64,000 bases of DNA from an uncultured Eubacteriales bacterium (GTDB lineage: Bacteria; Bacillota; Clostridia; Peptostreptococcales; Anaerovoracaceae). The notes beneath the pieces were generated by a model. It did no database searches and was not told where the DNA came from. It saw nothing but the letters and a program-made list of their open reading frames with translations. The DNA is taken from positions 1-64,000 of the forward strand of contig UQXL01000011.1 in assembly GCA_900545135.1 (NCBI GenBank), in the 5' to 3' direction. Position 1 is the first letter of the stretch. Every line of letters starts with the position of its first letter. Shown one piece after another: positions 34,738 through 43,252 of the stretch. A program made the position numbers and the translations under genes.

Positions 34738-36252
34738 TTAGTTTATAATAAATCCCGTGACGAGGAAGAACAATGATGAAATGACCGCGGCAAGGATTCC
34801 ATAAGGCGCTTGCGTCAAAGCATGATCAAAATTGTTGCATCCCGTAGCCGATGAGGTTATAACCGTTGCATCGGAATAGAAGCATACGTGGGAACCGAAA
34901 ACTCCCGCACTGAGCACAGCCGATACTGCCAGCGTGACGTCGGAATCAAGCGTCTGCGCCAGAGGAATGACTATAGGCAGGGCTATGATGAACATTCCCC
35001 AGTTGGTTCCTGTAATAAATTCCGTTATGGCCAGCGCTATGAAAACTACAAAAGGGAGCAGCTGCGGAGTCACCAAATTAGTCGCTGAAGTTATTACATA
35101 ATATGTGAAGCTTATCTGCTCGTTTACTTCTGCGAATAGGAAAGCAAGAACCATCAGCATGAGCGGCATGATCATATTTTTAAGACCTTCAAGAGCGATA
35201 TCGGTGAATTCCTCAGCTGACATGACTCCCTGCCACATATACAGTATGAACATAAATCCTAAAGTTATAAGCACGCCCAGCTGCATATCGCAGTCCATCA
35301 TTATGGTTGAACCTACAAGGACAAGAATCGGCAAAAATAAATTGCTTATCTTGGGATTTTCCGGAACCACTTCATCTTTGCCGGCCCTTATATCAATCTT
35401 TTCACTTCCGGCTGGAGCCAGCGGACCACCCGATTCAACCCGCTGAAAAGCGTTTTTCATAGGTCCGAAAATAGGTATGATGCCTAGAATTACCAGAGGC
35501 ACTATCGCAGCCGCGATCCAGCCGTAGAAATTGTATGGTATGGTCTTCACAAAATATATCAGGCCTTCGCCCTCAGGGGCCCAGCCGTTGCTTTCCAATA
35601 TTCTCGAAACGAATACAGCCCAGGTGGAAATAGGAATTATCACGCATAAAGGCGCGGCGGTGGAATCTACTATATAAGAGAGAAACTCCCGCGGCACTCT
35701 ATGCCTGTCGGTCAGCTTAGTCATGCAGGAACCGACTGTGAGCGAATTGAGATAATCATCTATGAATATAACTACTCCGAGAAACCAGGTCCACATGAGG
35801 GATGAATTTCTGGTTTTGGCCTTTTTAGCGATCCACTCGCCGAAAGCATAAGAACCGCCTGAATGTTCAATGAGAGCGATTATGCTTCCCATGAGACCGC
35901 ATACTATTATGAGCCATGCGATGTCTTCATCCATCATAACATTTAAAATACTTGTGCTAAAATTTGAAAAGGTGTTGGCCAGCCATGAATCGCCCGTCCC
36001 CAGCGTCCCTGGTCTTGAGACCATGATGAAGCCGATGAGAGAAGACAAGATCAAGGCTTCCAGGATTCTCTTAGTAGCGAATATGTATATTATAAGAAAA
36101 ATCGCAGGTACCAATGAAAAAGCCCCGTATTGAGATACGTCCTGAGGCAGCATGCCTGTAAAAATAACTGTAAGTAAAAGTACAACAATGATAACTAACA
36201 GGGTACGCCTGCTGCTGAAAGCGGCTTTTTCCCTTGCGAGCATTTTGAACAA
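34738..36252 (-). CDS. NhaC-family Na+/H+ antiporter-like transporter
   Basis: A 504-residue protein with about twelve membrane helices. Conserved NhaC-type segments are present: GGSYAFGEWIAK, FIDDYLNSLTVGSCM, FLSYIVDSTAAPLCVIIPISTWAVF and GVFGSHVCFYSDATVI. Members exchange Na+ for protons or malate/lactate; some clostridial members may carry amino acids. The start is TTG at 36252, ten bases after AAAGGAGA; the ATG three codons later is too far from this site. No neighbour reveals its substrate. Confidence 0.85.
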   Translation of the reverse strand: MFKMLAREKAAFSSRRTLLVIIVVLLLTVIFTGMLPQDVSQYGAFSLVPAIFLIIYIFATKRILEALILSSLIGFIMVSRPGTLGTGDSWLANTFSNFSTSILNVMMDEDIAWLIIVCGLMGSIIALIEHSGGSYAFGEWIAKKAKTRNSSLMWTWFLGVVIFIDDYLNSLTVGSCMTKLTDRHRVPREFLSYIVDSTAAPLCVIIPISTWAVFVSRILESNGWAPEGEGLIYFVKTIPYNFYGWIAAAIVPLVILGIIPIFGPMKNAFQRVESGGPLAPAGSEKIDIRAGKDEVVPENPKISNLFLPILVLVGSTIMMDCDMQLGVLITLGFMFILYMWQGVMSAEEFTDIALEGLKNMIMPLMLMVLAFLFAEVNEQISFTYYVITSATNLVTPQLLPFVVFIALAITEFITGTNWGMFIIALPIVIPLAQTLDSDVTLAVSAVLSAGVFGSHVCFYSDATVITSSATGCNNFDHALTQAPYGILAAVISSLFFLVTGFIIN

Positions 36253-36531
36253 CTATCATCTCTCCTTTCAGTTGCCCTTTTAGGGCGTAAAATAAGCAAG
36301 GACAATTATAGCAAAACGGCGGGGAATTTCAACATTTTTTTTATAAAGCGCACATTAAATTTTCTGAAGATGATTTGGGATGCGATTAAATGATAATATG
36401 ACGGTGATTTTTTGAGCCGTAACAGGCGCAAATCGATGAAAATACTTGTTTTTTATTTGAGTATACAAAAATTAATGATATTTTCAGCCGGCAAAGAAAA
36501 AATTTTTCAGCCGGGTAAAGAAAAAAACATA

Positions 36532-36560
36532 TTGACATATAACTCACATTTTGGTAATAT
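36532..36560 (+). promoter_or_regulatory. Sigma-A promoter for the tRNA cluster
   Basis: TTGACA, exactly 17 bases, TAATAT, 31 bases before the first tRNA. Just upstream, a segment of about 22 bases (TTTTCAGCCGG-AAAG-A-run) is duplicated. The rest of the 36253-36531 gap shows no gene. Confidence 0.8.
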
Positions 36561-36591
36561 AACTCTTGCAGTGATTTCAAGTCACAAATGT

Positions 36592-36668
36592 GGCGGTGTA
36601 GCTTAGTTGGCTAGAGCGTCCGGTTCATACCCGGAAGGTCGGTGGTTCGACTCCACTCGCCGCTACCA
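36592..36668 (+). tRNA. tRNA-Met (CAT), elongator type
   Basis: 77-base cloverleaf ending in CCA, anticodon CAT in TTCATAC. The anticodon stem lacks the three G-C pairs of initiator tRNA, so it is an elongator Met (or less likely a lysidine-modified Ile) tRNA. Confidence 0.93.
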
Positions 36669-36685
36669 TTTTTTTATTAAAAGTC

Positions 36686-36761
36686 GGGAGTTTAGCTCAG
36701 CTGGGAGAGCATCTGCCTTACAAGCAGAGGGTCATAGGTTCGAGCCCTATAACTCCCACCA
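36686..36761 (+). tRNA. tRNA-Val (TAC)
   Basis: 76-base cloverleaf with GGGAGTT/AACTCCC acceptor stem, anticodon TAC, CCA encoded. Confidence 0.95.
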
Positions 36762-36768
36762 TCATCGC

Positions 36769-36845
36769 GGCCTGGTAGTTCAGTTGGTTAGAATGCCAGC
36801 CTGTCACGCTGGAGGTCGACGGTTCGAGCCCGTTCCAGGTCGCCA
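36769..36845 (+). tRNA. tRNA-Asp (GTC)
   Basis: 77-base cloverleaf, acceptor GGCCTGG/CCAGGTC, anticodon GTC, CCA encoded. Confidence 0.95.
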
Positions 36846-36980
36846 ACTTAATATTTTTGATTTAAAAAGATTAAATGTGATTCTTTGGCATATAATATAC
36901 TTAGTAAAAATGCAGGAGATCGCAGGGATCTTTACCGGAAGACAGCGTAAGACGAGCATGTTTACCGGGAAGCCGGCATG

Positions 36981-37056
36981 GTGGGTATCGTCAAGTGGTT
37001 AAGACCCAGGGTTGTGGCTCCTGTATACGTGGGTTCGAATCCCACTACCCACCCCA
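36981..37056 (+). tRNA. tRNA-His (GTG)
   Basis: 76-base cloverleaf, acceptor GTGGGTA/TACCCAC, discriminator C and an extra G at 36980 available for the G-1:C73 pair, anticodon GTG. It is separated from tRNA-Asp by 135 bases with a TATAAT box at 36891, possibly an internal promoter. Confidence 0.95.
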
Positions 37057-37091
37057 TAAAATTTCAGCCAAAGCTGAGCAATTTATGATGT

Positions 37092-37166
37092 TGGGGTATC
37101 GCCAAGTGGTAAGGCAACGGATTCTGATTCCGTCATCCGCAGGTTCGAATCCTGCTACCCTAGCCA
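37092..37166 (+). tRNA. tRNA-Gln (CTG)
   Basis: 75-base cloverleaf, acceptor TGGGGTA/TACCCTA, anticodon loop TTCTGAT giving CTG, CCA encoded. Confidence 0.92.
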
Positions 37167-37199
37167 ATTTATACTGTTGAGCCCATCAGGGCTTGACGG

Positions 37200-37274
<75 letters not shown>

Positions 37275-37293
37275 TAACATATCCATTAGGATT

Positions 37294-37326
37294 AAAAAAC
37301 CCGAGAATGAGTTCTCGGGTTTTTTA
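37294..37326 (+). terminator. Terminator of the tRNA cluster
   Basis: AAAAAACCCGAGAA and TTCTCGGGTTTTTT, a near-perfect stem with a T run. Confidence 0.9.
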
Positions 37327-37392
37327 TTGCATTCAGCTTGAACGGCAGCAGTGAAGAATATAAATGCATGATATGGGCGGGTATCAGTTAGA

Positions 37393-37467
37393 ATGGAGCA
37401 GAAGCTGGCCGACATGGAGCAGAAGCTGGCCGACATGGAGCAGAAGCTGGCCGCCGTGCCGGACTAA
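37393..37467 (+). repeat. Three 21-bp tandem repeats, 24-codon ORF of MEQKLAD units
   Basis: The unit ATGGAGCAGAAGCTGGCCGAC occurs three times head to tail (the last with GCC for GAC). Read in frame from 37393 it gives (MEQKLAD)x2, MEQKLAAVPD, a heptad coiled-coil, then TAA. A ribosome binding site is absent. It is probably a remnant of the 3' end of a coiled-coil gene. Confidence 0.6.
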
Positions 37468-37477
37468 GCAGAAGCGC

Positions 37478-37591
37478 ATCCAAATTTCGGGAAATGGTAA
37501 CCATTTTCTGAAAAAACACCGATATTGGATACCGCGGTATCCAATATCGCAAAAACCGTGTCCATTTTCTGCGTTTTTGGCAAATTTGGAT
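37478..37591. repeat. Nested inverted repeats around a 28-bp perfect palindrome
   Basis: The core, 37521-37548, is a perfect palindrome centred on CCGCGG with arms reading GATATTGGATA. It is flanked by an outer inverted repeat ATCCAAATTT (37478) / AAATTTGGAT (37582), a second palindrome AAATGGTAACCATTT (37492-37506) and a direct repeat CCATTTTCTG. This is not a terminator by shape. Confidence 0.7.
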
Positions 37592-37765
37592 ACGGATATG
37601 TCAGAGAAGTAAAATACAGCGAGAGCAAGGCCTCCTAATAAGACCGAGATGATTCGCCTGTGAAATTAATATTGACCGAGGTAATTCGCCCGGCAATCCG
37701 GGCATTTACACCATCGGGTCGCCGCCTGGCGGTTTGGTCACTTCCTGAGAAGGGAGGTGATAGCT

Positions 37766-37852
37766 ATGAGTTACATAACGCTGTCTGACTTTGTTCAGCT
37801 CTCGTTATTGATGATAGCCGTTGTCAGCCTTTGCAAAAAGAATGACAAATAA
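37766..37852 (+). CDS. Putative type I toxin (holin-like small peptide)
   Basis: A 28-residue peptide (MSYITLSDFVQLSLLMIAVVSL then KKNDK): one membrane helix and a lysine-rich end, the plan of the holin-like toxin family of Firmicutes. A strong AGGGAGGTGAT precedes the ATG within the segment TTCCTGAGAAGGGAGGTGAT, which accompanies many such toxins. A convergent antisense RNA is predicted opposite its 3' end. Confidence 0.72.
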   Translation: MSYITLSDFVQLSLLMIAVVSLCKKNDK

Positions 37853-37939
37853 CGCAAAACCGCCGAACTAATAAGTTTGACGGTTTTAACTAAACTTTTA
37901 TGACTAAGCCGCCTGACGAAAAGCGGCGATCCTTTGCTA
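37853..37939 (-). ncRNA. Predicted antisense antitoxin RNA
   Basis: On the minus strand, TTGACA (37969-37974) and TATATA (37946-37951) are spaced 17 bases apart, giving a start near 37939. The transcript runs toward the toxin and can end at AAAACCG...CGGTTTT (37856-37887), a stem that also follows the toxin on the plus strand. The two RNAs would overlap at their 3' ends, as in txpA/ratA. Confidence 0.6.
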
Positions 37940-38167
37940 ATTAACTATATAACACATTTTACAGCAAATGTCAAATATCGATGAGAAAGATAAACAGACA
38001 AAATTTTGCATTATCTATCCATTCACTTGATTACAAGTTCATGTTTATAGTGTTTTTGAATAAACATGATTTTTTCCTTGATTTTACGTGTTTTAAGCTA
38101 TAAATTAAAACATGGAGAAAATAAGCGGCCTGCATAATGCCGCAGAAGTAAATATGGAGGGCAAAAC

Positions 38168-38365
38168 ATGAATATGAGATTTAATGAAGATGAAAATGTT
38201 GTAAATGAAATCAAGGCTAAACTTAGAGAATCCGGCGGATACTGTCCGTCAAAACCGGAGAAACTGCCTCAGAACAAATGCATGTGCCAGGAATTCAAAA
38301 TGCAGATAGAAGACTTGAATTACGAGGGATATTGCAGCTGCAAGCTTTATTATAAAGAAAAATAA
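38168..38365 (+). CDS. Ferredoxin-thioredoxin reductase catalytic-chain-like mini protein
   Basis: 65 residues with five cysteines in the order CPS ... KCMCQEF ... YCSCKLYYK. This resembles the CPC-CPC-CHC arrangement of the FTR catalytic beta chain, which holds a 4Fe-4S cluster next to a redox disulfide, and similar clostridial small proteins. The first CPC has lost its second Cys. TGGAGGG precedes the ATG. Possibly a small Fe-S redox protein. Confidence 0.68.
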   Translation: MNMRFNEDENVVNEIKAKLRESGGYCPSKPEKLPQNKCMCQEFKMQIEDLNYEGYCSCKLYYKEK

Positions 38366-38379
38366 AACTGGGTGTTGAA

Positions 38380-38408
38380 TTGACAAAAGCGTATAAAAAG
38401 TGTACATT
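38380..38408 (+). promoter_or_regulatory. Sigma-A promoter for the racemase-family gene
   Basis: TTGACA, exactly 17 bases, TACATT, about 45 bases before the start. Confidence 0.65.
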
Positions 38409-38453
38409 ATGATTGACATTAGGAATCTATATTTTAGATAAGGAGATTTGACC

Positions 38454-39179
38454 ATGGAAAAGAAACCAAAGATATGTATACTAAGATGGGAAGGCGGAAA
38501 AGTTCCTGAAGCACTGCTCAACCTCGAAAATTTACCTGGAAACAGCACGAACCCGGCTTCGTATCCGTTTGAATTAAAGATGGTGCAAGTACCTGGAGCC
38601 TGCATGGAAACCGTTATGTACAATCCAAGCCAGAAGCTTTTGGAAGATATGATCGCTCTTGCAAAGAAACTTATAGAGGAAGAAGATATAAAAGCTTTCA
38701 CCACCAGCTGTGGATTCAATGCTATCTTCCAGAAAGGCCTGGCAGACGCTTTAGACGTTCCTGTATTCACTTCGTCGCTGCTTCAGGTGCCATTCATGCA
38801 GCAGATCATAGGAACTAAGAACACTGTCGGCATCATTACAGCCAACAAGTCCCTTCTTACAAAAGATCACTTTGATGCGTGCGGATTTACTGATGATCTC
38901 AATTTTGAGGTGTTCGGACTTGAAGACTGCAAAGAATGGAGCAAGATGTTCAACGAACCTGAAGCTTCCATAGATATGGATGCAGTTGAAAAAGAAATCG
39001 TTGGTACAGCCGTTGCTGCAGTAGAAAAGAACCCTTCGATCAAGGGTATCGTACTTGAGTGTACTGATTTGCCTCCTTATGCGAGAAAAATCAGCGAAGC
39101 AACAGGATTGCCTGTACTGGACATAGTTACCCTTATCGGATATATGGGAATTTCTCTCGGCGAGATCAAAATGTTCTAA
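38454..39179 (+). CDS. Aspartate/glutamate racemase superfamily protein
   Basis: A 241-residue protein. Two candidate catalytic cysteines lie in the expected places of this two-domain fold: TTSCGFN (about residue 85) and VLECTDLPPYA (about residue 202). Fold family members racemise Asp, Glu or hydantoins, or cleave maleate; the substrate here is unknown. AGGAG is eight bases before the ATG. The gene is monocistronic, between a promoter and a terminator. Confidence 0.82.
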   Translation: MEKKPKICILRWEGGKVPEALLNLENLPGNSTNPASYPFELKMVQVPGACMETVMYNPSQKLLEDMIALAKKLIEEEDIKAFTTSCGFNAIFQKGLADALDVPVFTSSLLQVPFMQQIIGTKNTVGIITANKSLLTKDHFDACGFTDDLNFEVFGLEDCKEWSKMFNEPEASIDMDAVEKEIVGTAVAAVEKNPSIKGIVLECTDLPPYARKISEATGLPVLDIVTLIGYMGISLGEIKMF

Positions 39180-39235
39180 TCCGGAGACAACTTAAGAACA
39201 ACATATAAAACATATAGATAATAGCAATATATAAG

Positions 39236-39278
39236 AGACATTCCGCTCACGGATAAAATGGGCTGGAGTGTCTTTTTT
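39236..39278 (+). terminator. Intrinsic terminator after the racemase-family gene
   Basis: AGACATTCC pairs with GGAGTGTCT, then TTTTTT. Confidence 0.75.
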
Positions 39279-39406
39279 CTTATCATCATGGCATAGTTTT
39301 CCGCACTAGACCGATGCTTTGAGACGCCGGAAATGTCAACAGTAAAAACGTTAGTATGAAAAGGCGGGCAGCCGCTTTTTTATATATAAAACATGAGGAG
39401 GTAAAT

Positions 39407-41170
39407 ATGGAAAGAGAGAGATTTAAAAAAATGATTTCATTGATGTTGATATTGGCGTTATGCTCGTCATCTGTGACGATGGCATTTGCAGAACGCCAGA
39501 CTATCATCATCAAAGGCAAGCCGCTGAAGGGGTTCGACAAAACATGCGTAGGATCAGCCACCGGCATGACTTATACGACGTCTACAGATAAGCTGTATGT
39601 CGATGGAGAGGTGGCTTTCTGCATACAATCGGGTTACAAAATACAAGGATTTGACCCAAGCGGTGAAGATGAGGCAGAGTTGATTTATGATGCAAGCGAG
39701 ATAGTTGAAAACGACAGTCTTCAAAATAAGATAGCTTATCTTGGCTGGCACGACAGCAGCAAGACAGATAAAGACTACGCCTTTACTCAGATGTATATCT
39801 GGCAGTCACTGCCTGACGTACCAGCCTCAGGAAATGCGACGATTAAATTTGTTTCGACCGATTTGAATAATGAGTACAGAGAGTGGAAAAAAGAGATAGA
39901 CCGGAGAATATCAAACTGGAAGACCAAACCTTCCTTTGATTACGGAACTGGCAAGAAGGCTATAGATATTGCCGCCGGTGAAACGAAAACCGTTACCGAC
40001 AGCAACGGCGTGCTTGAAGACTACAAAGCTTTTTCCTATACTGACAGCGGAATAACCGTTTCCCATAAAGCAGGAGCAAATACTTTAACCGTAAAAGCAT
40101 CAGAAAATTGTTCGATAGAATCAGTCAGCATGAACAGTGATTCATTGCAGAAAGCGGGGTGCTGCAAGTATGACAAGTCCGCTGCCGCGTCATATATATA
40201 CGAACATGAAAAGTCGCAGAACATAGCCACTTATGCACCCGGCTTCATCGAGCCCATAAGTATGGAGCTGAAATTCGATGTCAAAACCGTCACCGGCAAG
40301 ATAGCCATAGAAAAGACCAAATCACCGGACGCAGCCTCAGACCAGACTATGCCCGAAGCAGGAGCAGAATTTCAGGTATACCTCAAAATCGCCGGAAGCT
40401 ACGCAGCCTCGCCTGCTGACTATAGAGACATAATCACCACAGGTAAAGACGGCAAAGCTGCGACAAAAGACCTGCCCCACGGGACATACATAGTCCATCA
40501 GACGAAGGGAGCCGAGGGTCACAAGTTTATCGAGGATTTCGAGGTAACGATAGGAACAGACAGCCACGATAATGTATATACCTACAAAATAAACAATGAA
40601 ACGCTCCAGTCAAAGATAAAAATAGTCAAGAAAGATTCTGAAACAGGGAAGACTATCCCTCTCGCAGGGACTAAATTCGAGCTCACCAATCTGACGACAG
40701 GAGAGCAGATCAAAAGCGGCTTTGAAGACGGCTGCTTTGAAACCGATAAAAACGGCGAAATCGCTCTGCCTTTCCCTCTGTACTATGGCTCATACAGACT
40801 TACAGAGAGAAAAGCGCCTGAGGGGTACGTACTGGCAGGACCGATAGAATTCACCGTAGACGGAAGACAAGAGACTTTGGAGATAGAAGTCAAGGACATG
40901 CCGCAGAAAGGAATAATCAAGCTGCACAAGACAGGCGAAATCCTCCAGTCTGTGAAAGAAAATGAAGACGGAACATATACGCCGGTATTCGGCTCTGCCG
41001 ACATGGAGGGAGCTGAATTTGAAGTAAGCGCGGCCGAGGACATCATAACGCCTGAGGGAACAGTGCGCGTAAGGAAAGGCGAAGTCGTCGGCAATCTAGT
41101 CACCGATTCAATATATCGGAGACGAAAGCTCCTTACGGCCATATACTGGACGACACCGTGTACACTGTAG
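39407..41170 (+). CDS. Thioester-domain surface adhesin with SpaA-like repeats, N-terminal part
   Basis: A signal peptide (MERERFKKMISLMLILALCS..AFA) is followed by a thioester domain. Cys72 lies in AFCIQ and Gln128 in FTQMYIW, the Cys/TQxxIW pair that forms an internal thioester in Gram-positive adhesins. SpaA/Cna-B-like domains follow, each starting with a basic strand: KIAIEKT, KIKIVKKD, IIKLHKTG, with APEGYVLAGPIEFTV-type ends. The start follows GAGGAGG. The frame breaks near 41110-41130, after NLVTDS, and the rest of the protein continues in the next frame (41158-42246). Confidence 0.8.
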   Translation: MERERFKKMISLMLILALCSSSVTMAFAERQTIIIKGKPLKGFDKTCVGSATGMTYTTSTDKLYVDGEVAFCIQSGYKIQGFDPSGEDEAELIYDASEIVENDSLQNKIAYLGWHDSSKTDKDYAFTQMYIWQSLPDVPASGNATIKFVSTDLNNEYREWKKEIDRRISNWKTKPSFDYGTGKKAIDIAAGETKTVTDSNGVLEDYKAFSYTDSGITVSHKAGANTLTVKASENCSIESVSMNSDSLQKAGCCKYDKSAAASYIYEHEKSQNIATYAPGFIEPISMELKFDVKTVTGKIAIEKTKSPDAASDQTMPEAGAEFQVYLKIAGSYAASPADYRDIITTGKDGKAATKDLPHGTYIVHQTKGAEGHKFIEDFEVTIGTDSHDNVYTYKINNETLQSKIKIVKKDSETGKTIPLAGTKFELTNLTTGEQIKSGFEDGCFETDKNGEIALPFPLYYGSYRLTERKAPEGYVLAGPIEFTVDGRQETLEIEVKDMPQKGIIKLHKTGEILQSVKENEDGTYTPVFGSADMEGAEFEVSAAEDIITPEGTVRVRKGEVVGNLVTDSIYRRRKLLTAIYWTTPCTL

Positions 41171-42246
41171 AATTAAAATATGCCGGGCAAGAGGCCGAAA
41201 TAACGGATACGTCCATAGACTTTGATAACGACCGTCAGAAGGCCAAAATACGGCTCACAAAGGCAATCGAAGAGGACGAGCTATTCGGCATGTATTCTGA
41301 TGAAGCATACAAAGACATACGGTTTGGACTCTTCGCCGCTGAGGAAATAACGGCAGCCGATGGCAGCACTATCCCGGAGAGCGGCCTCATAGAGGTAATC
41401 GGAGTTCAGCCTTTGCGCGGGAGCGATGATGGAGAAAACCGCGGGGAAGCGATAGCTGGAGAAGCGCCTGGCGCCGATGAAGAGCCAGGAACAGAAGCCG
41501 GCAGCAGCGAGCCCGAAGAATCAGAAGAGCCCGAAGAATCAGAAGAGTCCGAAGAGTCCGAAGAAAATACTGCCCAATATACCGAATATACCGGCGAATT
41601 TGGAACAGATATTCCATTCGCCAGGCTATACGTCAAAGAACTGGCAGCCAACGGGCAGTACGTCATAAACGATACTGAATACCCGATAGAGTTTTCATAC
41701 CAGGGGCAGGACATGGCAATAATTGACATCGACGTAAACGACGGCGAGGCAATAGAGAACGACCTGATAAGAGGTAAGATAATAGGCCTTAAGACAGGGG
41801 ACAAAGACAAGCCGCTTGGAGGCGCTGTATTCGGACTATTTAAGCAAGATGAAGAAGAATTCACAGCGGAAAACGCCTTGAAGCTTACAGAAACCGACGA
41901 GAAGGGATACTTCGAGTTTTCAGATATCCCTAAGGGGAGCTGGCTGATTAGAGAGATAGCGTCTCCGAGAGGATATCTGCTTTCCGATGAGATCCACGAA
42001 GTTCTTATCGAAGAAGACGGCCAAATCATAGAGATAGAGGCAGCCAACGCTCCGAAGATCGGATATGTGAGATTTTTACACGACATTGAAATGACGGAAG
42101 AAGAACTATGCATGCCGGTAAAAACAGGAGACGAAATAAAGATACCTCTGTGGCTGGCTTTGATTATAATTTCAGCAAGCGGAGCAATTACCGCAGCATG
42201 GAGAATGGGATTTTTTTCATCTAAAAGAAGAAAAGATAAGAAATAA
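41158..42246 (+). CDS. SpaA-like adhesin, C-terminal part in shifted frame
   Basis: This frame continues the preceding adhesin: reading it upstream of 41158 gives ISETKAPYGHILDDTVYTVEL, the typical end of the third Cna-B domain, so it is the displaced 3' half rather than a separate gene. It holds two more Cna-B-like domains (KIRLTKAIEEDELF, KIIGLKTGDKDKPLGG), an acidic E/S/P linker coded by a near-triplet repeat (41515-41570), and a C-terminal anchor region. The anchor has PVKTGD, then a membrane helix, then KRRKDKK, resembling a non-canonical sortase signal. GTG 41158 has no ribosome binding site. No sortase is in the window. Confidence 0.7.
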   Translation: MYTVELKYAGQEAEITDTSIDFDNDRQKAKIRLTKAIEEDELFGMYSDEAYKDIRFGLFAAEEITAADGSTIPESGLIEVIGVQPLRGSDDGENRGEAIAGEAPGADEEPGTEAGSSEPEESEEPEESEESEESEENTAQYTEYTGEFGTDIPFARLYVKELAANGQYVINDTEYPIEFSYQGQDMAIIDIDVNDGEAIENDLIRGKIIGLKTGDKDKPLGGAVFGLFKQDEEEFTAENALKLTETDEKGYFEFSDIPKGSWLIREIASPRGYLLSDEIHEVLIEEDGQIIEIEAANAPKIGYVRFLHDIEMTEEELCMPVKTGDEIKIPLWLALIIISASGAITAAWRMGFFSSKRRKDKK

Positions 42247-42292
42247 TTCAGCAGTCAGAATATCATCATTTTAAATATGGGAGGAATGAAAA

Positions 42293-43084
42293 ATGAAGAG
42301 AAAAGCGACAGCAGCCGCAGCGGCTGTTTTTTTATTGGCAGCGATGGTGACAGCGACATCTGTGATGGCCAAGATGCTGTCAAATATTGGTTCACCGGCC
42401 AGCTATAATGAGCCGGAAGCTGCTAAAAAGCTCGCCGAGGCTGAAAAAGAAGACGAGACGGAAGCTGAGGCAGAGGCCGAGACGAAAACCAAGACGGAAG
42501 CTGAGACGGAAACCGCTGAAAATGAGATTATAAAAAATTATTACGGTTTGACCGGGCGCAGTGTTCCGGAAACTGTGATAGCTGAGGACGGCACCGTATT
42601 TGTGTTAGAAGACGTGACATACAGAGTCGATGAGTTCACCGCAGAAAAGACATACAGAGATTATGAAAAACAGCCGGAAATCCCGGAAAAATACAACTTT
42701 ACCGTCAACGGCAAAACGGTTGACGGGACTCTTGTAAGTATAGAGTCAGACACGTCTGAAGCGTATTGCGTACCCTTTACGGTGACAGGAAAATTTTACG
42801 GAGACAGCGACTGCTTGTATTATCAGATGGAGGATAATCTCATCCCAGCGGAGACCACTCCGCTGTTTGAAGCGTATTCGGAGGTATTGCTCGAATATTT
42901 GGGCTTGGATCCGGAGATTTACAGGATAGATACAGGCGAGTGGGTCTCGGAATATCCTGAGGAGAACGATGATACTGTAAAAACAGCGGAATACAGCGGA
43001 ATGAGAAAAGTAAAAACTTATACCGCTTTGTATGAGGGTGCGACATATTCTGCGCGGGCAGTTTACAGAAGTAAGACCGTATAG
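42293..43084 (+). CDS. Secreted hypothetical protein linked to the adhesin
   Basis: 263 residues with a signal peptide (KRKATAAAAAVFLLAAMVTATSVMA), a low-complexity Glu/Ala/Thr/Lys segment (residues about 50-75) and a beta-rich domain with several Tyr/Glu strands (DGTVFVLEDVTYRVDEF, YTALYEGATYSARAVYRSK). The gene lies 46 bases after the adhesin and is preceded by GGGAGG, so the two are probably one operon. The fold is not recognised; a minor surface component is likely. Confidence 0.72.
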   Translation: MKRKATAAAAAVFLLAAMVTATSVMAKMLSNIGSPASYNEPEAAKKLAEAEKEDETEAEAEAETKTKTEAETETAENEIIKNYYGLTGRSVPETVIAEDGTVFVLEDVTYRVDEFTAEKTYRDYEKQPEIPEKYNFTVNGKTVDGTLVSIESDTSEAYCVPFTVTGKFYGDSDCLYYQMEDNLIPAETTPLFEAYSEVLLEYLGLDPEIYRIDTGEWVSEYPEENDDTVKTAEYSGMRKVKTYTALYEGATYSARAVYRSKTV

Positions 43085-43126
43085 CAAAGACCGGGGCAGA
43101 TAAAGCATGTGAAGTATTTATAGGTT

Positions 43127-43161
43127 AAGCGTCGGCTGTTTTGCATAAAACAGCCGGCTTA
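43127..43161. terminator. Strong hairpin, possible terminator
   Basis: CGGCTGTTTT and AAAACAGCCG form a 10-bp perfect stem with a 4-base loop and partial extension outside it. No T run follows on either strand, so it may stabilise the mRNA end instead. Confidence 0.5.
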
Positions 43162-43252
43162 GCGCAGGCGGCCGCATTTATAAAATCACAAGACAGATAA
43201 TGAAAACTTTATAGTATGAGGCAGGATTCTTGACAAGTCGGAAACAAGTGCC

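Noticed and set aside
36607..37180. ORFs across the tRNA genes
   Set aside because: They are readings through mature tRNA sequences.
37364..37612. 82-codon ORF with WSRSWPT repeats
   Set aside because: Out-of-frame reading of the MEQKLAD 21-bp repeat; no coding evidence beyond the repeat.
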